In this document: positions 1 to 7,491 of the stretch, in pieces | How the letters are laid out: each line of letters opens with the position of its first letter | Numbering within the stretch: the stretch's first letter is position 1 | DNA from: an uncultured Bacteroidales bacterium | GTDB taxonomy: Bacteria > Bacteroidota > Bacteroidia > Bacteroidales > UBA932 | DNA: 35,559 nucleotides | NCBI GenBank assembly: GCA_946185745.1 | Contig: CAMHKQ010000021.1 | Coordinates: forward strand, 1-35,559 | Reading direction: 5' to 3' | Made by a program: the position numbers and the translations under genes | Notes under the pieces: model-generated | Told to the model about the DNA's origin: nothing | The model's database searches: none | Seen by the model: only the letters and a program-made list of their open reading frames with translations

Positions 1-811
1 GGATTTCGGCGTTGCTTGCCTTGGAACCGGTGGTGTTGATTTCGCGCCCCATTTCCTGGATGATGAAGCCGAGCTTTTTGCCGGGGCAGGGGTCTGAATC
101 GATGGTGTCGAGGAAATACCTGCAGTGCTGGCGGAGGCGGACCTTTTCTTCGTTGATGTCGAGCTTCTGCAGATAGAACACCATTTCCTGCTCGAAACGT
201 TCCGGATCCAGCTTTATACGGGCTTCTTCCGCGGCCTTGAGGATGTTCTCCTTTACGAGGGCGAGCCTTTCAGCCTCGTGGGATTCGACTTCGTCTTCGA
301 GCCTGAGGATGGTCTGGACGCGGGAGGTGACATCTTTGTAAAGGGCGGCGCCTTCCTTGATGCGGTAGTCGTTCAGGTTGGCGAGGGCGGAGTCGAAGGC
401 GGCATCGACCAGAGGCCAGTTCTCCTCATTTATGATCTCTGCCTTGCCGGTGTCGAGGACGTCGGGGAAACGGAGGATGGAGGAGAGCAGCACGGCGCGG
501 GCACGCGAGTCCATGGCGGCATCGGGAACGAGCCCGACGGTCTGGTCGAGATACGCCTTTGCAGCCGCGGCGTTGATGCTGCGGGCGTTTTCGGCGGCAG
601 CGGCCTCGAAGGTGATGAATACGTCTATGGTGCCGCGCACCAGCGAATCCGCTATTTTCTGCCGGACCGGCAGGTCCTTGTCCTTGGGGAGGAGAGGGCT
701 TTTGATGTTGATGTCGGCGCTCTTGGAGTTGAGCGAACGGATTTCTATTGTGAGCCGGCCGGAGGAAAGCGATACTTCCGCCTTGCCATATCCCGTCATC
801 GATTTAATCAT
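1..811 (-). CDS. yicC: YicC/YloC family endoribonuclease, 3' end cut by window edge
   Basis: The minus-strand reading frame opens with MIKSMTGYGKAEV, the near-invariant N-terminus of the YicC/YloC family, and runs 270 codons to the window edge. The last visible residues (GREINTTGSKASNAEI) match the conserved C-terminal signature, so only about 20 residues should be missing. The middle holds a long charged helical stretch rich in Glu, Lys and Arg, usual for the family. YicC proteins are RNA endonucleases implicated in small-RNA turnover and stationary-phase survival; that role is family knowledge. Start: the ATG at 811 gives the full family N-terminus, but a TAAATTTG box ends only 4 nt upstream, so an internal ATG at 799 (MTGYG) is a possible alternative. 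It diverges from glnS across a 72-nt spacer. Confidence 0.9.
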   Translation of the reverse strand, partial: MIKSMTGYGKAEVSLSSGRLTIEIRSLNSKSADINIKSPLLPKDKDLPVRQKIADSLVRGTIDVFITFEAAAAENARSINAAAAKAYLDQTVGLVPDAAMDSRARAVLLSSILRFPDVLDTGKAEIINEENWPLVDAAFDSALANLNDYRIKEGAALYKDVTSRVQTILRLEDEVESHEAERLALVKENILKAAEEARIKLDPERFEQEMVFYLQKLDINEEKVRLRQHCRYFLDTIDSDPCPGKKLGFIIQEMGREINTTGSKASNAEI

Positions 812-815
812 GATA

Positions 816-823
816 CAAATTTA
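816..823 (-). promoter_or_regulatory. Bacteroidetes -7 box (TAAATTTG) for yicC
   Basis: TAAATTTG on the minus strand fits the TAnnTTTG consensus. It ends 4 nt before the yicC ATG, leaving essentially no 5' leader. I see no clear -33 TTTG. Confidence 0.6.
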
Positions 824-854
824 AGAAATCTTTTACACTTTCCGCGGAAATAGT

Positions 855-862
855 TAAATTTG
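855..862 (+). promoter_or_regulatory. Bacteroidetes -7 box (TAAATTTG) for glnS
   Basis: TAAATTTG fits TAnnTTTG and lies 21 nt before the glnS ATG at 884. Its position argues against the upstream in-frame start at 860, which overlaps the box. No convincing -33 element is visible. Confidence 0.65.
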
Positions 863-883
863 CCTTTCAATAAACTGACCTGT

Positions 884-2542
884 ATGGAAGACGAAAAGAA
901 GAACCTGAATTTCCTGGAAGAAATAATCGAAGCCGACCTCGCAAGCGGCAAGGTCGACTCCGTCCTCACCCGCTTTCCCCCCGAACCGAACGGATACCTG
1001 CACCTGGGGCACGCCAAGAGCCTCTGCATCAACTTCGGGCTCGCCAAGAAGTATGGCGGCAAGACCAATCTGCGCTACGACGACACCAATCCTACAAAAG
1101 AGGATACCGAGTACGTGGACGCCATCAAGGAGGATATCACCTGGCTCGGCTTCAAGTGGGAAAAGGAGCTCTATGCTTCCGACTACTTCGACCAGCTCTA
1201 CGAGTGGGCTGAACAGATGATTCTCAAGGGGCAGGCCTACGTTGACGACCAGAGCCAGGAAGAGATTTCCGAAGGCCGTGGCACCGTGGAAACTCCCGGA
1301 AAGGAAAGCCCATACAGGAACCGCACCCCCGAAGAGAACCTCAGGATCTTCCGTGAGATGCGCGACGGCAAATACCCCGACGGGGCCAAAGTGCTCCGCG
1401 CAAAAATAGACATGGCGTCGCCCAACATGATGTTCCGCGATCCTATAATGTACCGCATCAAGCATGCTTCGCACCATCGCACCGGCGACAAGTGGTGCAT
1501 CTACCCGATGTACGACTTCACCCACGGCCAGAGCGACTCCATAGAGCATATCACCCACAGCATCTGCACCCTCGAATTCGACGTGCACAGGCCGCTGTAC
1601 GACTGGTACATAAAGACGCTCGGCATCTACCCGAGCCACCAGTACGAGTTCGCCCGCCTCAATCTCACCTACACCCTCATGAGCAAGCGCAAGCTTCTGG
1701 AACTGGTGCAGAAAGGAATTGTGAGCGGATGGGACGACCCGCGCATGCCCACCCTCTGCGGAGTCAGGCGCCGCGGCTACACTCCCGAGGCCATCAAGAT
1801 GTTCTGCGACAAGATAGGCGTGAGCAAGCGCGACCAGCTCATGGACATCCAGCTGCTGGAGTGGTGCGTGCGTCAGGACCTTAATGAGCGTTCCAACCGC
1901 TACATGGTGGTGCAGGATCCCGTAAAGCTCACCCTCACCAACTGGCCGGAAGGCAAGGTGGAGTGGTTCGACTGTCCGCTCAATCCCGCCGAACCGGAAG
2001 GAGCCTCCCGCAAGGTTCCGTTCACCGGCAAACTGCTCATCGACCGTGCCGACTTCATGGAAGACGCCCCGCACAAGTTCTTCAGGCTCAAGCCCGATGG
2101 CGAGGTCCGTCTGAAATACACCTATATAATCAAGTGTAATGAAGTTGTTAAAAACGCTGCAGGAGAGGTAGTTGAGCTCAAGTGCACATTTGATCCCTCC
2201 ACCCGTCCCGGCTCGGGTGAATGGCGCAGCGTAAAGGGCACTATACACTGGGTGAGCGAGGAGCACGCGAAGAAAATCACACTCCGCAACTACGACCGCC
2301 TCTTCACCCTGTCAGACATGAGCCAGGTGCCCGAAGACAAGGACTACAAGGACTTCCTGAATCCCGATTCCCTTACTCTCGGATCAGGTTACGCCGAACC
2401 GGCGCTTGCAGATGACGCCAGTGGTATCGCCGTGCAGTTCGAACGCACCGGATATTACGTAAAGGATTCCGACAGCACGCCCGGGGAACTCATCTTCAAC
2501 AAGACAGTCTCGCTGAAGGATTCCTACAAGCCGGAACAGTAA
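884..2542 (+). CDS. glnS: Glutaminyl-tRNA synthetase
   Basis: A 552-residue class I aminoacyl-tRNA synthetase that charges tRNA-Gln in the cytoplasm. The HIGH-type motif HLGH is at residues 40-43, inside PPEPNGYLHLGH, which is typical of GlnS/GltX. The KMSKS-type loop reads MSKRK near residue 266. The C-terminal half is the beta-barrel anticodon-binding region of GlnS. Length is normal for the bacterial enzyme. The start chosen is the ATG at 884 (MEDEKKN); the frame is open back to 860, but that start overlaps the -7 box. Separation from GltX rests on the eukaryote-like GlnS features (PPEPNGYLHLGHAKS, the two-barrel C-terminus). It converges on the ROK gene with a 10-nt gap and no hairpin terminator. 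Around 2130-2195 the codons are noticeably more AT-rich than the rest. Confidence 0.96.
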   Translation: MEDEKKNLNFLEEIIEADLASGKVDSVLTRFPPEPNGYLHLGHAKSLCINFGLAKKYGGKTNLRYDDTNPTKEDTEYVDAIKEDITWLGFKWEKELYASDYFDQLYEWAEQMILKGQAYVDDQSQEEISEGRGTVETPGKESPYRNRTPEENLRIFREMRDGKYPDGAKVLRAKIDMASPNMMFRDPIMYRIKHASHHRTGDKWCIYPMYDFTHGQSDSIEHITHSICTLEFDVHRPLYDWYIKTLGIYPSHQYEFARLNLTYTLMSKRKLLELVQKGIVSGWDDPRMPTLCGVRRRGYTPEAIKMFCDKIGVSKRDQLMDIQLLEWCVRQDLNERSNRYMVVQDPVKLTLTNWPEGKVEWFDCPLNPAEPEGASRKVPFTGKLLIDRADFMEDAPHKFFRLKPDGEVRLKYTYIIKCNEVVKNAAGEVVELKCTFDPSTRPGSGEWRSVKGTIHWVSEEHAKKITLRNYDRLFTLSDMSQVPEDKDYKDFLNPDSLTLGSGYAEPALADDASGIAVQFERTGYYVKDSDSTPGELIFNKTVSLKDSYKPEQ

Positions 2543-2552
2543 GGCCCTAAAA

Positions 2553-3719
2553 CTACAGCAGATCCAGCAGTTTGGCCCGGCTGAGGAGGCAGTCGCCGAT
2601 GGCGGCGGCGGAGCGTCCCAGCCGACTGAAGCGTATCTTCGTATCGGTGCTTACCTTGCTGAGACTCAGCTTGTTGACCGCAGTGCGGATGGGGAGCATG
2701 AGGTAGTCGCGCCCCACTATCAGACGGCCTCCGATGACCACCAGGCCGGGATTGAACACGTTGATGAGGCCGGCAATTCCACGGCCGAGCGTGGCGCCTA
2801 TTTCGCCTATGCCCTCGATCGCGAGGACGTCTTCATTTTCGACGGCGTCAAGCACGTTCTGCAGGCTGATATCCCCGGTTTCGTCGTAGATTTTCCAGAG
2901 AGGGGAGCGCCGGCCTTCCTTGAGCCTCCCCTTTATCCAGCGGGTGAGGGCGGAGCCGGAAGCGCCGGTTTCGAGGCAGCCTATCTTGCCGCAGCGGCAG
3001 ATGATGTCGTTGTCGAGCATGGGGAAATGGCCGATTTCCCCGGAGAATCCGGATTTGCCGTAGTAAAGGTGACCGTCCAGGATCATACCCATGCCCAGAC
3101 CCCAGCTGAGGTTGATGAACAGCATGTCCTGGTCGGTGTCGCTGCCCTGGGACATGTATTCGCCGTAGGTCATCGCCCTGGAATCGTTCTCTATGGTGAC
3201 TGCGGTGTCGAGTTCGCGCTGGAAGATGTCCTTGAGAGGGATGTCGTCGCTGACGAAATAGGACAGGCTGAAGCCCTTTTCGGGATTGACGCGGCCTGTG
3301 AGGCTGATCCCGACGCCGAGCACCTTGTCCCACGATATGCCGGAACCGGTGACCGAATCCATGATCTTGCGGCACATGCTGCGGAACGAATCGGCATTGG
3401 CCTCGAGGACGAAGGCGATGTCCTGGATGTAGAACTTCAGCTCGCCCTTGAAGTCGGAGATTGCGATATGGAAATGCTGGCGGGCGATGTCCACGCCCAC
3501 AAAATAGCCGGCTTCGGGATTGAGACCGTATGTGCTGGGCCTTCTACCGCCGCTCGTGCCAACCTTTCCGCAATCCTGCAGATAGCCGTCTTCGATGAGC
3601 TGAAAAACAATTTTGGTTGCCGTTGGGACGCTGATATTCAGTTCTTTACTGAAATCGGCAATGCTGCAAGCACCCTTTCGGATACACAGTCTGATGATTC
3701 CTCTCTGTTCTTCGGTCAT
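2553..3719 (-). CDS. ROK family transcriptional regulator / sugar-kinase-like protein
   Basis: 388 residues. The N-terminal 60 or so form a winged helix-turn-helix (SIADFSKELNISVPTATKI, with wing GKVGTSGGRRPS). A ROK domain follows: GVDIARQHFHIAISD as phosphate-binding segment, GLGMGMILDGHLYYG, and SGEIGH with CRCGKIGCLE, the zinc-binding His and Cys cluster of ROK proteins. The size and HTH place it with NagC/Mlc/XylR-type repressors, which sense sugars or sugar phosphates, rather than with stand-alone ROK kinases of about 300 aa. The ligand cannot be told from the sequence. It diverges from the sensor/trkH operon with a 60-nt spacer, so autoregulation or control of that operon is possible (inference). 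Start ATG at 3719. Confidence 0.9.
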   Translation of the reverse strand: MTEEQRGIIRLCIRKGACSIADFSKELNISVPTATKIVFQLIEDGYLQDCGKVGTSGGRRPSTYGLNPEAGYFVGVDIARQHFHIAISDFKGELKFYIQDIAFVLEANADSFRSMCRKIMDSVTGSGISWDKVLGVGISLTGRVNPEKGFSLSYFVSDDIPLKDIFQRELDTAVTIENDSRAMTYGEYMSQGSDTDQDMLFINLSWGLGMGMILDGHLYYGKSGFSGEIGHFPMLDNDIICRCGKIGCLETGASGSALTRWIKGRLKEGRRSPLWKIYDETGDISLQNVLDAVENEDVLAIEGIGEIGATLGRGIAGLINVFNPGLVVIGGRLIVGRDYLMLPIRTAVNKLSLSKVSTDTKIRFSRLGRSAAAIGDCLLSRAKLLDLL

Positions 3720-3741
3720 GATTGAATAGAAGCTGCAGCAA

Positions 3742-3749
3742 CAAATTTA
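3742..3749 (-). promoter_or_regulatory. -7 box (TAAATTTG) for the ROK gene
   Basis: TAAATTTG on the minus strand lies 22 nt before the ATG at 3719. It is 12 nt from the opposing box at 3762-3769, so the two promoters overlap. Confidence 0.6.
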
Positions 3750-3761
3750 AGAAATAATTAT

Positions 3762-3769
3762 TATATTTG
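3762..3769 (+). promoter_or_regulatory. -7 box (TATATTTG) for the sensor/trkH operon
   Basis: TATATTTG fits TAnnTTTG and sits 10 nt before the ATG at 3780, predicting a leader of only a few nucleotides. It is the only obvious promoter for the run of genes up to 10946. Confidence 0.6.
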
Positions 3770-3779
3770 TTTTCGTTTT

Positions 3780-4601
3780 ATGAAAATTTTTAAAAAATTG
3801 TCACTTCGCACCAAACTTTGGCTCAGTTTGGGGTCTGTCGCAATAGTGCTGCTCGTTTCCAGCATAATCTCCGTCATGGAGTACCGGAACATGAGTTCGT
3901 ACGTATCCGACATGGTCGCCGACAATATCAGAAGCATTAACCTTGCCCAGAGGCTCTCAGATGCGGTTAACGACTATAACCTCGCCGTCCTTTCCGTCGT
4001 TGGCGACGACAGTTCGGTGAACATTCCGTCCTTCGACCACAAGGCCTTCACCGCAACATGCGACAGCCTTCGCGCGGCCGTTTCCACGAAGGACATCATC
4101 CCCCTGGCAGATTCGGTGGAATACTCCTATGCAGCCTACATGCTCACGTCGCTCGAGCTCCAGGATGTAATCCTGTCCGATTTCATAGACACCCGTTCCT
4201 GGTTTTTCGAGAGACTGCAGCCCCGCTACAGGCGTCTCTGCCGCGATATCAACGAGCTTACAGATTCCATCTACAAAGATCTCGAACAGAACTCCGTAAC
4301 TTTCCAGAGCACTTATTACCGCAGCATCATTCCGGGAATCGTAACCGTCGCGGTCGGGCTGCTCCTGATAGTCCTGCTGATGTTCTTCCTCACCGTTTAC
4401 TATGTAAAACCCATCTGCAAGATGCTCGACTCCCTTGTGATGTACCGTTCGAACAACCTGCCTTACAATTGCGATTTCGCGGGGGACGACGAGCTTCAGG
4501 AACTCAATACCAACATTTCCGAAGTGGCCGGTGAAAACAGGCTTCTCAGAAAGCGCATTTCCGCGATGAAAGGCCACTCGAAAGAAACGGCAGACGAATG
4601 A
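3780..4601 (+). CDS. Two-helix membrane sensor with HAMP-like segment and no output domain
   Basis: 273 residues. A first membrane helix is near residues 13-34 and a second near 184-212, with a largely helical periplasmic region of about 150 residues between them. That is the architecture of the four-helix-bundle sensors of chemoreceptors and histidine kinases. A HAMP-like amphipathic stretch follows (VKPICKMLDSL, then DDELQELNTNI). The protein then ends in a short basic tail, without a kinase, methyl-accepting, GGDEF or other output domain. The stop codon overlaps the trkH start (ATGA), so translation is probably coupled. Inference: it may sense envelope or ionic conditions and act on TrkH or a partner by contact. 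The family match rests on topology rather than strong motifs, so the specific function is unknown. Confidence 0.75.
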   Translation: MKIFKKLSLRTKLWLSLGSVAIVLLVSSIISVMEYRNMSSYVSDMVADNIRSINLAQRLSDAVNDYNLAVLSVVGDDSSVNIPSFDHKAFTATCDSLRAAVSTKDIIPLADSVEYSYAAYMLTSLELQDVILSDFIDTRSWFFERLQPRYRRLCRDINELTDSIYKDLEQNSVTFQSTYYRSIIPGIVTVAVGLLLIVLLMFFLTVYYVKPICKMLDSLVMYRSNNLPYNCDFAGDDELQELNTNISEVAGENRLLRKRISAMKGHSKETADE

Positions 4602-6055
4602 ACTGGAGTACCATAAGCCGCAATGTCGGGTACGCGCTCCTCGTGGACGCGCTCTTCATGTTCATATCCTGCCTGATCGCCATTGCAGATCCGCAGGATA
4701 CGGCATTCGCACCTCTTGCGGTCAGTTTCCTGCTCACCCTTACGGTAGGTTTCTTCCCGTTTATCTTCGTAAAGAAAACGGCCGCCATCACGCTGCGCGA
4801 GGGATATGTCATCATTTTCCTGTCGTGGCTGCTGTCCTTCGTCTTCGGCATGCTTCCGTATGCCCTCTGGGGAGGTCCTTTCACCGTGGCCAACGCCTGG
4901 TTCGAGAGCGTGAGCGGCTTCACCACAACCGGCGCAACCATCCTGGCCGATGTGGAATCCCTTCCCAGGGCGCTCCTGTTCTGGCGCAGCAGCACCCATT
5001 TCATCGGCGGCCTTGGTGTAGTCGTATTTCTGCTGCTGGTTATCCCGAATACCAGTCAGATGCGCCTCCGCCTCACGAACCTGGAGCTTTCTTCGCTCTC
5101 GCGAAGCGGCTACAAAACCCGTTCTAACCAGACCGTCTACATCTTCACCTGGGTTTACCTCGGGATATTCGTATCTGCCTTCATTCTCTATATGATTGCA
5201 GGAATGAGCCCGTTCGACGCAATCAACCATGCGTTCAGCGTGAGCGCTACCGGCGGGTTCAGCACAAAGAACCAGAGTATAGCGGCATTCAATTCCGTGC
5301 CGATTGACATCGTCACGATGGTGTTCATGTTCCTCTCGAGCATCCACTTCGGCATAATATGGATGATACTGGTAAAACGCACGCTCAAGCCGCTTCTGAA
5401 CGAGGTGCTTTGGCTGTATGTCGGATACCTGCTGCTGTTCAGCACCATCATATCCGTCATCCTGAAGGCCGAAGGCTTTGCCGCCAGCTGGGGGAGCGCC
5501 TTCCTCGAAGGGGGCTTCCAGATGCTCAGCTACGCATCCACGACGGGCCTTGCCGTTGCCGACAACGCCAATTATCCTTTCTTCGTGAGCATGTTGATGA
5601 TGATGGGCGGCATGGTGTGCGGCCTGGCCGGCAGTACCACCGGCGGCATCAAGAGCGACCGCCTGCTGATACTCCTGAAGGGCATCCGCGCCCACCTGCA
5701 CAAGGCCCTGCATCCCACGAGCGTCACCGAAGTCAAGTTGTACGGCCGGAACATCTACATGCAGGACATGTATCCCCACATTCTCTACATCGCCATTTTC
5801 GTTTTGATCTGGCTGGTTTCGGCCGTCCTTGCAATGGCCTCGGGCGTGGACACCCGGAACGGCATGATGGCCGCGCTCAGCTCCCTGTGCAACGTAGGTC
5901 CGGCCGTGGGCGCCCTCGGTACTTTCGGCAATTTCGACGCCCAGCCCGAATTCGCCAAGCTAATCTATACCCTTGACATGTTCCTCGGCCGCGTCGAGAT
6001 TTATCCTGTCATGTCCATCGTCTACATCCTTTTCGAGCGCAGGAGGGTCAAGTGA
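4598..6055 (+). CDS. trkH: TrkH family potassium uptake channel subunit
   Basis: 485 residues, a polytopic inner-membrane protein of the Trk/Ktr/HKT superfamily that moves K+ inward. The four pore-loop repeats with filter glycines are visible: SGFTTTGATI near residue 106, FSVSATGGFST, YASTTGLAV and SSLCNVGPAVGALG. Between them lie the expected membrane helices, and a loop with AGSTTGGIKSDR marks the third pore region. Length is normal for TrkH (480-500 aa). TrkH normally works with the cytosolic NAD-binding ring TrkA, which is not encoded in this window. Start ATG at 4598 overlaps the sensor stop by 4 nt. The stop TGA shares its A with the following ATG (TGATG). Regulation is likely shared with the upstream sensor through the promoter at 3762. 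Confidence 0.94.
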   Translation: MNWSTISRNVGYALLVDALFMFISCLIAIADPQDTAFAPLAVSFLLTLTVGFFPFIFVKKTAAITLREGYVIIFLSWLLSFVFGMLPYALWGGPFTVANAWFESVSGFTTTGATILADVESLPRALLFWRSSTHFIGGLGVVVFLLLVIPNTSQMRLRLTNLELSSLSRSGYKTRSNQTVYIFTWVYLGIFVSAFILYMIAGMSPFDAINHAFSVSATGGFSTKNQSIAAFNSVPIDIVTMVFMFLSSIHFGIIWMILVKRTLKPLLNEVLWLYVGYLLLFSTIISVILKAEGFAASWGSAFLEGGFQMLSYASTTGLAVADNANYPFFVSMLMMMGGMVCGLAGSTTGGIKSDRLLILLKGIRAHLHKALHPTSVTEVKLYGRNIYMQDMYPHILYIAIFVLIWLVSAVLAMASGVDTRNGMMAALSSLCNVGPAVGALGTFGNFDAQPEFAKLIYTLDMFLGRVEIYPVMSIVYILFERRRVK

Positions 6056-7491
6056 TGCAGTCCAGGGCCGATTTCCTGTATTCCGAATTCCGGGGACGGC
6101 TGAGTGTCGACGCCACGGCCTGTCAGGACAGGTTCCTGCGCACCGCCGCCGACTTCCTCATGGGGGACGACCACGACATAATGGTAGTGAACGGCTATGC
6201 GGGAACCGGCAAGACGACGGCGGTATCCGCCGTCGTGGCCACGCTGGAAGACCTGAAGCTTCATACGGTGCTGCTTGCCCCCACCGGGCGGGCGGCGAAA
6301 GTACTTGGCGAAACCTGCGGCCGTCCGGCCTACACCATCCACAAGCATATCTACAGGCAGAAGTCTGTCGGCGAAGACGGCTTCGGCCAGTTCAGCATAG
6401 TGCCCAACAAGGCCAGGAACACCCTTTTTGTGGTGGATGAAGTCTCTCTGCTGGGCATAGAGGAAGGAGCCAGGCAGTCTTCCGCAGCCTTCGGCACCGG
6501 CAACCTGCTCGCCGACCTCATCGGTTTCGTGCGCGCCGGAACCGACTGCCGCCTGCTCCTCATCGGCGATGCCGCCCAACTACCGCCCATAGGCCTCGAA
6601 GCCTCCCCGGCGCTGGCCCCCGACTTCATGGATTCCTTCGGAGGTGTCTGCTATGAAAGCCTCACCACGGTTGTCCGGCAGGCCCGCGAGTCCGGCATCC
6701 TGCACAACGCCACCCTTCTCAGGGAGATGATATCCTCGGCATCTCCCGACGACAGTTTCGAGGGCATACGGCTTCAGCTCCAGGGCTTCGACGACATCTG
6801 TAGGATAGGCGGAGGCGAGCTGATAGAGGCCATAGGAGATGCCTACGCCAAGTTCGGCGAGGACTCCGTAATGGTAGTCTGCCGTTCCAACAAGCGGGCA
6901 ATACGCTACAATCTGGGAATACGCTCGCAGGTGCAGTTCAGGGAGGAAAGGCTCGTTCGCGGAGACAAGCTCATGATAGTGAAGAACTGCTATCAGTTCG
7001 TGGACGGCGTGGAGGGAATGCAGTACATTGCCAACGGCGACATAGCTACGCTGGAGCGTATCGGCCGCTACGAAGACCGTTACGGCCTCCATTTCGCCGA
7101 CGCCACCCTTACCTTCCCCGATTACGACAACGCCACGCTCGATGCGAAGGTGTGCCTCGACACTCTCGAATCCGAATCCGCCTCGCTTACCTACGAGCAG
7201 CAGAATCAGCTGTATCAGGGCGTATCGGAGGACTATTCCGGCATAAAGGGAAGGAAAGCGCGTTACGAGGCGGTTCGGGAAGACCCGTTCTACAATGCGC
7301 TGCAGCTCAAGTACGCCGAGGCCATCACTGCCCATAAAAGCCAGGGCGGCCAGTGGGACTGCGTGTTCATCGACTGCCCCTTCTGGCAGGACGAACAGAC
7401 CCTGGATGATTTGAAATGGCTTTACACCGCCCTTACCCGTGCGGTCAAAAAAGTATATCTGGTCAATTTCCCCTCAAGGTTTTTCGAATGA
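6055..7491 (+). CDS. RecD-like ATP-dependent DNA helicase (superfamily 1)
   Basis: 478 residues. Walker A is NGYAGTGKTT near residues 46-55, motif Ia is LLAPTGRAAKVL, the DEAD-like motif II is LFVVDEVSLLG, and motif III is LLLIGDAAQLPPIG. The C-terminal UvrD_C_2 motifs are AHKSQGGQWDCVFID and LYTALTRAVKKVYLV. This is the compact single-subunit RecD-like/AAA_30 type common in Bacteroidetes, not the RecD of RecBCD or the 740-aa RecD2 with its N-terminal extension. It probably unwinds DNA 5' to 3' in repair or recombination (family knowledge). The frame also offers a GTG at 6052; the ATG at 6055 is preferred because it gives the TGATG overlap with trkH. Its stop overlaps the next start by 4 nt. 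Confidence 0.9.
   Translation: MQSRADFLYSEFRGRLSVDATACQDRFLRTAADFLMGDDHDIMVVNGYAGTGKTTAVSAVVATLEDLKLHTVLLAPTGRAAKVLGETCGRPAYTIHKHIYRQKSVGEDGFGQFSIVPNKARNTLFVVDEVSLLGIEEGARQSSAAFGTGNLLADLIGFVRAGTDCRLLLIGDAAQLPPIGLEASPALAPDFMDSFGGVCYESLTTVVRQARESGILHNATLLREMISSASPDDSFEGIRLQLQGFDDICRIGGGELIEAIGDAYAKFGEDSVMVVCRSNKRAIRYNLGIRSQVQFREERLVRGDKLMIVKNCYQFVDGVEGMQYIANGDIATLERIGRYEDRYGLHFADATLTFPDYDNATLDAKVCLDTLESESASLTYEQQNQLYQGVSEDYSGIKGRKARYEAVREDPFYNALQLKYAEAITAHKSQGGQWDCVFIDCPFWQDEQTLDDLKWLYTALTRAVKKVYLVNFPSRFFE

Noticed and set aside
125..853. 242-aa plus-strand open frame over yicC
   Set aside because: Antisense shadow of the yicC frame, which has the family N-terminus MIKSMTGYG and C-terminal signature; GC-rich codons open long antisense frames throughout this window.
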